64,000 nucleotides of DNA from Linnemannia elongata (GCA_036320915.1 JAXBDG010000022.1:62001-126000), one strand, 5' to 3'. Positions 36,066 to 49,000 are shown, numbered from the stretch's first letter. Notes: generated from the letters alone by a model not told the origin. Numbers and translations: made by a program.

Positions 36066-38949
36066 CTCGTTTATCTTTCTTTTGGTTTTGATCTGCCTCC
36101 TTGACAAAAAGAAAATATCGATCTTGATACCTGTGTCCAACGTTTTCCCATGGAGGGTCTGAAACATCTTGTGTACACTTTTTCAATCTTCTTTTATTTC
36201 TTCTCACCTATCTGTTTTGTTACCTTTCCTTCGTATTGACGGTCCCTGACCAGAAAAATACAAGAACGTTGCTTGCTTTCGATTAGGCTCTGTCATGAAC
36301 CTCGTTTGGAAGAAGGACGTTTCTGACCAACAGACCATTCGTTCTTAGAGGTCGCGGGAAAAGGATTCTCAGGGTTCACGAAGAAAAATATTTTTGGTTT
36401 GCGCTTTTTTTCTGAACCTTCTATTTGCTTTTTTCACACGTTGCTGCTCTGCTGACCTCTACCCTTTGTAGTCGACACAGATCTCTTTTTATTTTTTGTA
36501 CCAGCATTAGGTCGTACATACATCCGATGCATGTAAACGCAAGAAGCATGCGTCGATCTTGTCCCATCTACATTGCATATGTATCGTTAGAAAAAGAAAA
36601 CGCGACGTCTGTTCGAGGCAAAAATCTATTTGTTTGGTACGAGTCATTCCATCATGTAAAATAAAGTAGGGAGGGGAGGGAAGACAGGGCAGATTCGTCT
36701 AGAGACCGAAGAAATGTTAAAATATTAGCAATATCAATTCGCGACATCTACCACACGTTACTCAATGGCTATGTTTGATTCTCACGCCCATTATGTCTTG
36801 ACCAATTGACAATGCGGAAGGAAGATGACTGGCTGGTCATGAAGCAATGGAGGAGGGCTTCTAATTTTTTTTCGGGTTTTCTATAATAAGACGGTAGCGA
36901 AAGAAGGTGAACCAGTTGATGTTGCGCGTGAAGCATTCATCTTACGTATCAAAGGTACGGGACCACGACCGAAACTTCATTTCCATCCCTAACATTCGAA
37001 ACGGAGATGCACTGCGTGAGAAAATTAAGCAGATGGAGTATTGGCGACCGAATAAGATGAAATAAAGTGCGTGCTTCATCACTCATTGCAATTGTTCATA
37101 GGGATGGATAGATAGTATTCGAAGGAGTAAAGTAACGACTCCTCTGAGCTTGATACCATTGCTGCCTACAGTTACTGTCCGACAACCGATAGAGTTGTCT
37201 AAGAACCACATTAGTCCAGCCCTCTCACTCTGTCTCCCTTTGCCCCTAAATTGACTAAGTCGCAAAATAACAGCCAACAGGCAAAAAGGCCTTTTACCCT
37301 TCGCCCTCAATTTAAACATATCCAACTACGTGTCCCTCCCTCAACTCAACGAACCAGCATCTCTTCTTTGTTTTCCCTTTTCTTCATGAACGAAGATAGG
37401 CTTATTGTCTGTTCTATATTGGTGAGACAAACATATGGTTTCCAAAGTTTTTCTCCCTTTTTTTTTTTTACTTGCCTCTTCCCGTTCTTTTTTCTTTTGC
37501 ACTCAGCAACCTGACCTCTTAGATTTTTGGTCCGTGGGATGTTCGATGTCGCCATTACACCCTCTTTCCTTTCGCTCTCTTTGTCAAACATTCATTAGAG
37601 TTTTCCGCAGGGTACTGTCTGGACTCTTGGTGTACCCCTCCCAAGGAACTAACCGGCCGATTATCAACGTTATTTTGTATCTGTGTCAACACCGTGAACG
37701 AACAAAAGAAGGAAAGGAAGGGAAACCGTTAAGGAGTTGCGCGGTGGTGTGGGGGGGAGAAAAGAAAACTCCGGCGCAACGTGGGAGTGCGGGGGAGGAG
37801 AGGAGGACCGTGAGCAAAGCTGCCAGATTGGTTGGTTGGTTGATTTGGCTGTAATACTTGTGGCACCACAAGGACGCCTTGTGTCTTGAGGTGAGAATAG
37901 AATTCACTGTGTGGCCATTCAAAATAGAAGTGCACGCACACTTTTTTCTTCTTCTGCAGGATACCAGGTTTTCCGACGACAGGAACGCATGATGCTGCAG
38001 CTGCTGTAGGCGTTGATTATAAATAGGAAGTGTCACCTGCCGCAGTTTTTTTGTGATGGGTTCAATGTTCACTTTCTCAAGAAAAGTAACACACGTTCTC
38101 TGGGGGACATATGCAAGGCAAGTAAGAACATGTTCCGTAATGTTGGATACCATGCATATACTTCCTATCGATATCTTTATTTATTTATTTTTCGTTATCA
38201 CATCTGTATACTTTCTCCACATACATGCGGCACGAACAACTAAACCCCTTCACATTCCTTGCGTTCACGTCTTTTATTTGTTGATGGATACAAACACCGG
38301 ATCTCGTTCAGGTTTACAATGTTCGGTGACCTTGTTACATCATTTCCCGCCATCGATCTCACTCTTCGTCTGTGCTCCATATATCTTTTTCTACTCGTTT
38401 TCTTTTCTTCTCCGCTCTTCATTCTCTGCAGTAAGACATCATTATAGAGGGATGAGATACAGGGCACTGGCCATCAGGAAACAGGAATGTTCTCCTCTGA
38501 GACCCTATCGTTACACCCCCGCACTTTTGAGTATCTTTATGTCCCGCATTGACTAACATTTACATATGTTACTCTCACACCACCCCTAATAAAGTCCCAT
38601 CATCTTGTCTCTCATCAATCGTCATGCAGGGCGCCATCTACTGATCATAGCGTGTATGTATGGCAAGGTGAAAAAAGAGGGCAGCCTTTGGTTTCAGTGC
38701 CATATTATTTTTGGTGATTTGTTAAGACGGATTGGCCAAGTATCGGTTTTGGGCGGGGTGGACAGCTATAATTCGTAGAAGTGAACATGTAGTTGTAATT
38801 GAAGATGCCTTCAGATGTACGTACTAGCTGTTTCTGTTATAGATAATCATGCCTTTTCTATATGCTTATTTTTTTTTTTTATGATTTTCTTTTGTTTGTT
38901 TGTGTTCATTACATGCATTCAGCATGCGTGCGTGCGTGTGTAGACTGTG

Positions 38950-39057
38950 TTATATGCGCAATGGGTCAATGTCCACAAAAAATGTATCATGTATATCTGG
39001 AATGGTACCCTCGTTCTTGGCAAGCATAGCATTGATGGCGGAGGCAATTGGCCATAG
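38950..39057 (-). CDS. Orphan coding-like terminal exon (35 codons plus stop)
   Basis: After a TTTAG acceptor, the frame reads LWPIASAINAMLAKNEGTIP, then DIHDTFFVDIDPLRI and a TAA stop. Codon choice (GCC, ATC, AAG, AAC, GAG, GGT, ACC) matches the real genes here and not the surrounding low-complexity DNA. I could not find a convincing upstream exon; a short stretch ending in AAG just before a GTTGGA donor at about 39113 is a weak candidate. It may be the last exon of a gene with long introns or a relic. Family not recognised. Confidence 0.4.
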   Translation of the reverse strand, partial: LWPIASAINAMLAKNEGTIPDIHDTFFVDIDPLRI

Positions 39058-42000
39058 CTAAATAAGCCTTTTAGGATTAAGGTAATATTCTGTGAGTGAC
39101 TGTCTTAAGTCCAACCTTGCTCCGTGTTGCCCTCTTGAACGAAAGAAAGACACACAATAATGGCTGGTGAAAGGAGAGAGGGGAGAAAAAAAGAGTCAAA
39201 AAAATTTTGTGTAACGATTAGGATCAGATAGGGTATCTCCATCCAATCATATTCGTCCATCGCCCCTCATCACGCCTTCAACCGTCGTGAGTGGAAAAAG
39301 ATTTTTTTCTCTCTCTCATCTTGATCACTGGAAAGTCCTCCTCTGGTCTTTGTTTCATATTCATTTTCTTCTCTACCACCTTCAAGTTGGCCCCAGTTGA
39401 TATCCAATATATCTACATCCTTTTTTTCCGTACTTGTGGTTGTTATCGATAAGAAGGAGAACGAGAGGAACGATGTGATCAGAACAGTTCTAAACGAGAA
39501 CACCTAACGAAAAGACACCGCATCGGCGTCTTTGTTCGTCTTCGATGGCATTTGTCTCTCCGTTTAAAACACACACACGCACACACAACGCTATTCCGAT
39601 GCATACAAACATAAAGGACACACAAACTACCCACCTTACCATCACTGCAGCTAGTTTTAGTTTTTCAGCTAGCGCCACAACTCCTTCCCTTTCTTAGTCC
39701 AAAACTCTTTTTTTTTTTTTTTCTCACTCTCTCTCTCTCTCAGTCATTCTTTCTCTGTCTCTCATTCATCCCAGCACCTGCTGTCCTCTCCGCTTAATCA
39801 TATTTTTGTTTTTGCTGGTCTACAGTTGTGGAGCGGGTTTTTATTTTCTAACGCTAAGGATCCATAACAAACAGAAGAAATGGTAACCTCATCTAGGGGG
39901 TACCAGCGGAGAGTTTAAATGGTCCAGAACTTGGAGGCGGCAGGGGAATAACAAGAAAAGAGACGGAAAATAAAATTCCGGGAAATAATTATGCACCGCA
40001 CATACAACAAGTCAAGGAAAAGAAACAACTCACTTTTTTTTTTCTTTCTTCTCGGTCTTTGTTTGCATTGGTCCACCAGAAGAGTAAGAAAAAAACAAGA
40101 AAGGGTAAGGAAGAGAGAAGAAGGGGTGGGGTGGTGTGGAAATGAAAGCCCGAGTGGCATAGAATGTAAGGGTTGGAATGAACCATAAGGAAAGGGCTGT
40201 AACTTTTTTTTGTGTCTGGCTGCTCTCTGAATATTGTTTTTTTCCCCACGAAACTGTGTCAAGAAACTATTGGCGTTTGCTGGACCTTCTAGCATTAGAA
40301 GAAAAAAAGAAAGAAGAAGGATAGAAAAAAACTGTAATGGAGGCCAATCTATGCACAGCGGAGAGTTTGGAGGCCGCCGCTCTTTACTCTATTTGACTTT
40401 TCTCTCATTCCTCTCTCACTTTTTTTTCCGCCCTTTGTGTTCGACCGGATGTTTAATAGAAAGTAATATATTATTTATTTGTTAGTTTTGTTTGCTGTTA
40501 GAATTTGAATGTACGGTGTTCTTTACCCTACTTTATTAGGAATAGTAAGCTAAACAAAGTGCAAAGTGCGGCGGACAAAATAAGAAAAAAAAAGAGGTGG
40601 GCGAATGAAGGATGGATGAGAGCAATAGCCAAAAGAGACAGAGGAGAGAAGGGAGAAAAAGCTGCAAGGGAAGAGTCGTGACAGCTAGGGAGAGAAGGGA
40701 AGGAGGGTCGAAGGGATGGGAGGAAAGATTGAGAGAGAGGAAAATCCAGTCAGATAGAAAGAGACCTATCAGGTTCGCGGATGCCCTGGTGACCATGAAA
40801 AAACAGAGAGCGACGGTAAACGGGACAGTTTGACAGACATGACAGGTACAGGAACAGGCAAACAAGGAAAGGGACACACAGGAATAGGCAAGGCAACCCT
40901 CGATGGTTGGTTAGTTAGCCCCTGCGCTAATGGACACCTGACCCAAGGCGTTAAGTAGCTCTCTTTAAAGCTATCCATAGCCAACAAGGCATATACTTAC
41001 TACCGTGACGGAAAAGGGCTGTCATGGGCTGCCATTGGCGCGCTCATCTTGGACCATGCAAGCAACCCATGCATGCTCTCTCTTTGTCCCATGTAAAAAA
41101 AACAACAGCAACAGCTAGTTACCCGCCTACCAAGAGAAAATAAAAATGAGCGAAAAAGCGACTGCGACTCCTTCGGTCTAGCCTTTCATCTAGGCTGTCT
41201 GGCCTAGTGTTTTTTTGGGGAAGGTGTGTGGAGGGAAGACGGGAGACAGGTTGACTGGGATGAGATTGGAAGGAAGGAAAGCAAGAAGGAGATGAGAGGG
41301 AACACTGAATGCCACTGGTTCCTCGGGCGTTATCGTTCGCACATTTTTTACGATTTCTTTTCGTGTTGACTATTGGTGCATTCATTGAACTGAGCAAGCA
41401 GAGAATGGGAAGGAAGGCAGGGCAATGGCGGACTGAATGTGTGTTCGGGGTATTTTGTTTTTTATTTCTTTGAATGCATCTATTTGAACCTGCTGAATGA
41501 CTGACTGCATGACTGACTGACTAGCAGAGTGAACGAATGAAAGTTTCCGAGAGAGAGAGAATGAGAGAGTGAAGGCAAGTCCCTGCAAGGTCGGCGACAA
41601 GGTTTGGTTTTCTGTCAAGTGCAGGTTTTTTCTTTTCCTTCATCTCTCACTCTCTCTCTCTCCTTCTCCGTCTCTCGTTATTGTTTTGTGATGTCTTGGT
41701 TTCCTGCAGGGTTGAGCTATCAGCTCACAATAATGACAGAACACAGGTAGACATACCCTCCGCCTGACAGGTTGAGGATGTGTGAGAGATTTACGATGGA
41801 AGGGAGACAGAAAACATTGGGAGTGAAGATCAAATGCCAAGGCAAGAGTGGGAAACGGGAGAGTCATGAAGAAAAGATAACGAGAGCAGCAGCAGGACGA
41901 AGGAGTTTTTTTCTCATTCCACAACACAATCATATTTTCCATTAGAATATTGCATTCCTTCTATTCTCCTCTTTGCACCATTTGTATTTTTTTTTCTTGG

Positions 42001-43418
42001 GGTATCAGATGGATGTACAAAGTATGATAATGGCTCATTATCGGTTTCTTGGATCCATGAAAGAAATGAGGAATGCACGAAAGGAGAAAAGTAAATGAAG
42101 ACACCAGAAAAGCAATGAATGATTAGCGAAACAACATTTGTGCAAATATGCATTGCTCTCTTGAACTCATGAACCATGATCATCATATCCGAACAGGAAG
42201 AGAAAAAGACGATATGCAAGGGTTTTTTTACCCTCCTTGACCCTTACCTTACGCCCACGATCAAAGTTGCTTAGCTACACAAAGAGCGCATTCTCTCTCC
42301 CTCTCTTTCGCTCTCTCTTGTCATTGTTGTTTTCTATCCTCTTGTTGTCTGTTCGGATGTTGGTGGCCATGTTTAAATTGCAATTGAAGAAAATTGGATA
42401 TTGGAGAACAGGAAACAAGTACGAAAAACAAATGACAACAAAAAGGGTACAGGATGTATCGAGATTTTGTTGTTCTTTCAGATCTTTCTTTTTCATTTTT
42501 TTTTTTGAAAGACAGGAAATGAGAAGTGAGAGCAGGAGAAATACAAAGGGAAAGAGAGAGTGGCAGAGAGAGAACCCGTGCCGTAAGTGTAGTGAGATTA
42601 GAGTCCATGAAGAGGAAACGAGAGCATACAAACAAAACAAGGTGCATCAACAGGGTAGGTCATTTCGAAGATCGGGGGCGGTGAGAGTAGGTGAGGCGTT
42701 TAGTTTAGGAGGAAAATCAAAAGGGGGGAAGAGGTAAGAAAGGAAATGAGAAGGAAAGAAGGAGGGAAGGAAGAGAGATTGTACGACGAGGAGCTGTTGG
42801 GGTAATGGTTATGATAATGCAAGGGTTTATTAGCGCTCTCAACTAGTGGAGTTGTCTTGTTTGTGGTTGTTGTCGTTGTTGCTGTTGTTTCTTTGTTTCT
42901 TGTTGACAGTGAAACAAAGAAATCATGGTGCCCATGGTCAATGGGCAAATGAGGCAATGCGTGTTCATAAAATTTAGACGACGCGGTCGGGGAGGTAAGT
43001 GAAAGTGGGCGATGTGGCTCTCACCCTTGATGGGGTTTTTTTCCGGGGCGCCATGCATGACCGCTGCCTGCACTTGATCAAGCAAAGTGAGCAATGTAAT
43101 TTAGCAAAGAGAAAAAGAACATAGGCAATCTTCTACAGAGAAGGATAGGGAGGGAAGCCAGCCAGCTAAGCACTGCAGGCAATGCCATCATTTGAACGTT
43201 GAACAAGGTTAAAGATATCAGATACCATTCTCACTCTCTCTCTCACTCTCTCTCTTCTCTCCTCCGCCTTCTACCCTCTAGGTTTTGTTGACAAAGCGCG
43301 ATTATACCGATAGGAATGGTGTTTAAATGAAGGTGGTACCAGGTTGTTGTTATTGAAGTCGTTGTCGTTGTTGTTGTTGTTGTTGGACGCACCAAAGACA
43401 CATAGTTGCCAAGACCGT

Positions 43419-43948
43419 GTACTGTACGTTCCTCTCCTGTTGTGTTTGAAAGAGAGACATAGAGAGCGGACGACAGAGAGAAGCGTACCTTTCGATCCTC
43501 ATTTTGACGTACAGTACATAGTCCCCTAGACCTGTCACTCAGTCTTCTTTTTATGCTTATTCAAATTTTACCCTTTTCCCCCTTATTTTTCTATCGTTCT
43601 CAGTTCTTCGTTCGTTCTTTTCTTCAAGTGCTCTCATCTCTCAGGTCATCCAATTGCTACTCTCACTCTCTCAATTGGCCTTTTCTCCTGCCATTTCTTT
43701 CTCTCTCTCGTTCTATGTCTTTTTCACTCTTTTCCTCTCCTTTCCTTTGTTCACCTCCCCCCTTCTCCCTCTCCTTCAAAGTCCGATCCGGGGGGTGAGC
43801 AAAAAAGGACAGCAAAACAGCAAAGGAGTTTTTTTTGTTAGTTATTTGGTTCACTAAAGTTGCTGTTATGTGAGCCCTCGAAATGAGAAAAAGAGACAGA
43901 AAGTGAGAGGGCACCAAACATGACATGAACAATAGACATGTACTGTAC
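43419..43948. promoter_or_regulatory. Three GTACWGTAC palindromes
   Basis: Exact copies at 43419-43427, 43509-43517 and 43940-43948; the last is extended to CATGTACTGTACATG. They could bind a dimeric regulator, but no target gene is established. Confidence 0.35.
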
Positions 43949-46454
43949 ATGGCATGACATGCACACTTCATTGTTTTCTCTATTGGGGTTTCTCCGTCAT
44001 TTCTTTTTCTTTGAGCAAACACTCACAAAAAAAAAAGGTGAGCGCGGAGGAACCAATTTTCTTTTTTTCCACCTCTTGCTTGTTCTAGCCTAGTGCATGA
44101 CTCACTCATGGGACAACCACGTCTTTTCACGAAACTCAAAAGGAGATATGGCGTAGCAAAGAGCTTACTCCATTTCTTTTTGCTCGTACCTGTTTAATGT
44201 TGTACGCGGCTCATAACGTCGTTCCTAAATGACAATTGACGATTTTGCTCCTGATTCGATTGATGATTACCGTTGTGTTTCGGTAACTGTCATTCCTCTC
44301 GCGAAAAAAAAGAACAGCCCTAGTCTCCATCTAGGCAACTAGAATCATACTACATTCATTGAATTGATGGCCAACATAAAAGAAAGAAAGGAGTTGAATT
44401 ACAAAGGAGAAATAGGGAAGAGCGAGCATTGCTCAAGTCCGCTGGACCAGTAGCAGTCCACGTTTTACCTCTGTTTTGATTTATTCAAGAAATTGGGTGA
44501 ACACGTTTTTGTCTTTTGTTCTGAATCCCCTCTTCCTCCTGTTTTCACCTTTTCTAGTAGTCTGTCGTAGTCGCTGTAGTAGTCGTGGTCGTAGTTTGAG
44601 TACTGTAGGGGGTTCTCAATGGATTCCCGTGGGTAGGGGTGAATGCACTCCTGCATGAGCGTGGAGACAGATGAGCACCTCCCTCTCTCCCTTCTCCGTC
44701 TCCCTTCCCTCTTCTCTCGTCCCTTTCTCTCGCTCTATTTTGTTCCCTCTCTTTCTGTGTTTCTCATTCTTGCACTCATATTTTTCCGTTCTTTCACTTA
44801 CATTGTTGTTTAGACTACCTTCCTTCTAACAATGAAGAGACAGAGGCTTGAAAGAAATAAAAAAAAAAAACAAACGGGGATAAAAGGCATTTCCAGGGGG
44901 GTCGAATAAGGAGGAGAGTCCAGGCAGCGGTTGAGGCATGTAGGACGAGAGGTCATTTGGATCAGAATTCCGAGGAGGAATGAATATTCATCAGGGGGGC
45001 AATTGGGAAGGGGGACATAAGGAATGACCACGCTCACTATTTTTTATTTCCCTCTGTTCTCTCTAACTTTCTCTTCATCTCTCTCTCTCTCGCACACACA
45101 CACACACACACACGTACACACAGTTGTTTGTCTTTTGTCGCTCTTCTGGTCTCTCCTTTACTTGTTGTTGCAATGCTGACGAACAAAAGAAGGGTGGACG
45201 AATCGCAGAACGAATCGTTAGACAGAAACGATATAGAGGTAAAGGTATATGATGGACAGTTGAGGTAAACAAATAGAGGAAGCGAAGATTGACAGGAGAG
45301 ATGGACGAGATGGAGAGGCAATCCTCTCTACATGAGCAGAGCGAGCGAGAAATGAGACATAGGAAATAAAAGTGGGGTGGGTCATTCTAGTCATAGGCCA
45401 GCTGAGAGGGGAGACGGTGGCAAACACGTCGTCCTCTTCTCCCCTTCTTCTTATTTCTTATTCTTCTAGGAAAAGAAAAGAGATCAGAGTTTTCTAATCT
45501 GCGGTTCTCTTTTGTAATGAACAATAAGTTGTGATGAAGCCGTGTTCTAGACATAGTATTCACGAGGAAGGGCATGGGACATGGTGAATGGTGAATGGAA
45601 GGAGCATTGAGTTTTTTATTTGGTATTTGGTTTTTGGTACAACAAACAACAAACAACGAGCAATGGACTGCATTGACGATTGAAAAACAAATCAAAACAA
45701 CACAACAGATGACAACAAGAACGACAACAATTGAAGAAGGAGAACGACAAGAAAAGTAATACGAGAGAGTGGGTGCCCGCTCTTTTTTTTTTTTTTATTC
45801 TGTTGTTGTTTTTGTTGTAAATGGACGGTACATTGACAATTTGGAAATGACCAAGAACAGCACACAATACACAACCACAACAAACAAAGACGCAAACAAA
45901 ACAAACAAAACAAACAAACGCATAAAAACAAACAAGCAGCGCAAAAAAAGGCAAAGCTACGCACGCAACACAATGCTACGCAATGCAACAACAAAACAGC
46001 AAGCCCAATAACAAAAAGAGAGCTCACATTGGCAACGACTAACAAGAGGCCAAGAAAAGAGATTATCAAAAACCAGAGGACACACCCCATGTCTGCTGTT
46101 GTGTTTATTGGTGTTGGTGAAAGTAGGTTTTCTATCCCTCCCTCCATTTTTTTATCTCATAGTCCACCGCATGCTCCCTCTAAATCCTTGATCCTCCAAT
46201 GCTCTCTCTCTCGTTGCAAGTTGACTACAATCTAATAACCTGTTAAGTTGCATCATGGAAGAAAGAAAACACGAAACGAAACGAAACAAATAACAACAGC
46301 ACCAACAACAGAAAGAGCAATCGAGTACAAGTGCCGATAGTTAGTTAGTTATACGGTTAGGCTGGTTAGGGTTAAGGAATGAGGCTCTCGACTATTGTTG
46401 ACGCGCGCCCACTTTCCCTTCAATTCTCATCCAACCATTCCGCCTTTTCCTTGA

Positions 46455-46470
46455 CCCCCCCCCCCCCCCC
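46455..46470. repeat. Poly-C run
   Basis: About 16 C residues in a row, within the interval between two of the protein-like blocks; the exact edge may be off by one or two. Confidence 0.8.
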
Positions 46471-48264
46471 TTTTCTGTCACCAATCCCCCTTGTATGCCT
46501 TTTTCTAACTGCCTCACGATGTTTCTCTCTGGTGTTTGTTTGCTTGCAAAGGATTTTTTGTTCTTTGACCCATACTCCTGCATTCTTGCATTGTGACGAA
46601 GTAGTGGTCGACCAACATTCTCCTCTGCAAAGATCACTATAAAGGAAAGGCGGGAGAACGAGAGAAAGAAGAATTGAAAGAGAGGGAAACAAACGGCAGG
46701 TAGGAGAGTAAAACAATCCGTTAGGATAGTGGAGGACCCATAGCGCGCCTTTTTTGTTCTTCCTCCGCCTTACTTAGCGCCATTGACAACTAGGACTGCT
46801 GTAGGGTTCTGGTAATAGTTGTGGTTCATCATGCATGGTTGTGCTAAAGTGTTAGAGAAGGACCTCTCTTCATTGGTGTCCTGCTTCAATTGCATGGTGA
46901 GGGGCTTGAAGAGGGAAACACAATGGCGGGGTTGGAGTTTAGTTAGTTAGGAGATATGGTCGTTGTTGCGGAGAAGACCACACATAAAAAAGGCAGGGAA
47001 CTGGTAAGAAAATGATGCGGTGCACGCTCACATACATCAGACACACACACACACGCGTTATTAATTGCTGCTCTTTGGCACCATTGAGGCACTGCAGGTT
47101 ACATAGACGAGACAAGGCAAGACAAGACAAGGAGAAAGAGGTCCACACTACGCCCAAAGTCAGGGAATGAAATGGGGCGAAAGGAAGGATGCGAAATGAA
47201 GGATGCGAAATGAACAGAGAGGCACAGGAAAGCGCAATTGCTGGGACTATGCATTGCATATCGCTAACAGTCTTTTTGAATTAGCCCTGCTTTTTTTTTG
47301 AATGGGTGTTATGGTACTAAACAAAAGAGAGGGCGAGACAGCCAACCCCATCATTTTCTTGGTAATGTACAACACCTCAGCAATTGGGCTGTACTCTGTC
47401 AATCTCTGTTGTGTACGTTGTCAAAAGTCGATTTTGCAAATTGAAAGAAAGGGTGACAATTGCAAAGGGAGGCGCAAGCAAGGGAAGGAGAGAGGGAGAG
47501 AGGACGGCAGCATGGAGCAGTAACAGAGGGAGAGAGGAAGAATGATGTATGTGAGAGCCGTTGTTGCATGCTGTTGTTATGACAGGTGTTAAAAATGTTG
47601 TCTATGTCCACCTTCCTTCGTCATTCCGCCTTCTTGCCTTCCAGCCCTTTTTTTTTTTTTTTTTTTTCTTCTCTTCTTTTTGTCCTTCGTTCTTTGTTCT
47701 TCCTTCCATGCCTTCTCTAATTTACACACCATTTCCGAGATACCTCGTTTTCACGTTGTATTTTTTATTTTTTTTGGTCATCTACAGAGCGACGAGTAGG
47801 AAGTATAAACTGTGCACCCGACCCATCCGATGAATCCACGGAAAAAGGCGTAAATGAAAAGAGGGGCTAGCCTGTCAGATTACTGCTCACGTTGTCTTTG
47901 GCTCTGATGGGAACACAAAACACACTTGTTTACGAGAGCACCTTAAACAATGAGGCGCCGAACCATGGACTGGGCAGGAAAACATGACAGGGCATGACCG
48001 CCATAGCCCACTTTGCCTTCAAGAAAGAAAAAAAAAAGAGAGCGCGCTATGTAATGAAAGAGAGGTAAATCATAAATGTAAAATCAGGGCCAGTGTGGAA
48101 TCGTGTCCTCTTTTGGGCAACTCCTCCACTCTCCCTCCTTCCTTCCACCCTCACCTTCTGGCGAGCTGCGGTTGTTAGGCTGTTAGTATGTATGCACAAA
48201 CACAACAGGCACTCAGCGCCCTTGTTCATTTTCGACTGACCCAATCACCCGCTCGCTGATCATG

Positions 48265-48265
<1 letters not shown>

Positions 48266-48298
<33 letters not shown>
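48266..48298. repeat. Poly-T tract (33 T)
   Basis: Uninterrupted T run. Its length and the nearby 43-T run may reflect oligo(dA) tails of old retroposed sequences or simple slippage; no adjacent retroelement protein is visible. Confidence 0.9.
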
Positions 48299-48955
48299 CT
48301 TTTTCTTGTTTTCATGGGAGACAGAACGACAGAGGAATAATTACATATGTGGACCCACGGATCATTACCCAAGATCTACTTGTTTCCCAGGACATGGCGC
48401 AATTTGAAAGAGATGCGATTGGTCTGTCGATAAGGCGAGTGAAAATGGTGAGCCATGGGTCAACCGTTACACACAAACCCAAACAAACGAAGCTTTTTGT
48501 TTGAGTAAGCTTTTTTTGTTTTGGGATTATGGTTGTTGAATTGAGAGAGTGAGAGAGAGTGAGAGAGTGAGAGAGGAAAGAAAGTGGGAAGCAGAGCAAG
48601 AAAAAATAAGGGCGACAAGGTACACACACGTAGAGGCACGAACGGAGGGTGAATCTCTTTAACTGAAGAAGAACAGGCAAAGCGGGAAGCTGGCAACCAG
48701 GCAAACAAGAGCATGTAGATGCAAGCAACAATACCAAACAGAACCATGGCGATATGTTTAGCGTCAAGGTTGAGGGGGAGAAGGTGTGCCCTTTCCTTGT
48801 TTCTTTTCACCTCCGCCCACGGTTAAAGCTTATTCTGTTCGTAATGGTAGAAGTTGAGTATGAAAAACAAAGCCTGTCGAATGCACTCAAGAGGGAAGAG
48901 GGAAGGTGAATGTTTGTTTGTGGGGCAAGTGAGTTTAGAGAAACGCCTCGATCTT

Positions 48956-48957
<2 letters not shown>

Positions 48958-49000
<43 letters not shown>
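48958..49000. repeat. Poly-T tract (43 T)
   Basis: The longest homopolymer in the window, ending just before CGGGTC. No target-site duplication or coding remnant was recognised beside it. Confidence 0.9.

Larger units (their letters stand above)
42646..46895 (-). pseudogene. Scattered protein-like blocks, possible decayed or cryptic gene
   Basis: Minus-strand blocks with protein-like wording. 46895-46774 begins at ACCATG, contains MMNHNYYQNPTAVLVVNGA and ends at a GTAAGG donor. About 45023-44876 contains NSDPNDLSSYMPQPLPGL, but two adjacent TGA codons precede it in the same frame. 44650-44549 contains ECIHPYPRESIENPLQYSNY and DHDYYSDYDRLLEK, with a possible GTGAAA donor. About 43420-43308 contains an Asn-rich run and LVPPSFKHHSYR, before GTATAA. 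About 43014-42646 contains PHLPIDHGHHDFF, ESANKPLHYHNHYPN and, in a shifted frame, PPKLNASPTLTAPDLRND. The wording (Asn, His, Ser, Tyr, Pro) recalls disordered parts of transcription factors. Stops and the frame shift without any intervening AG favour a pseudogene; assembly errors or a misread exon structure remain possible. Confidence 0.35.

Noticed and set aside
40800..41400. Minus-strand frames with Pro/Ser-rich wording
   Set aside because: Composition follows the pyrimidine-rich DNA; no splice sites or codon bias comparable with the accepted blocks.
46364..46376. Telomere-like GGTTAGGGTTAAGG
   Set aside because: Only one imperfect unit; no array, and genes continue on both sides.
48266..49000. 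Long poly-T runs as retroposon tails
   Set aside because: No reverse transcriptase remnant, target-site duplication or repeated body could be recognised; simple slippage is enough.
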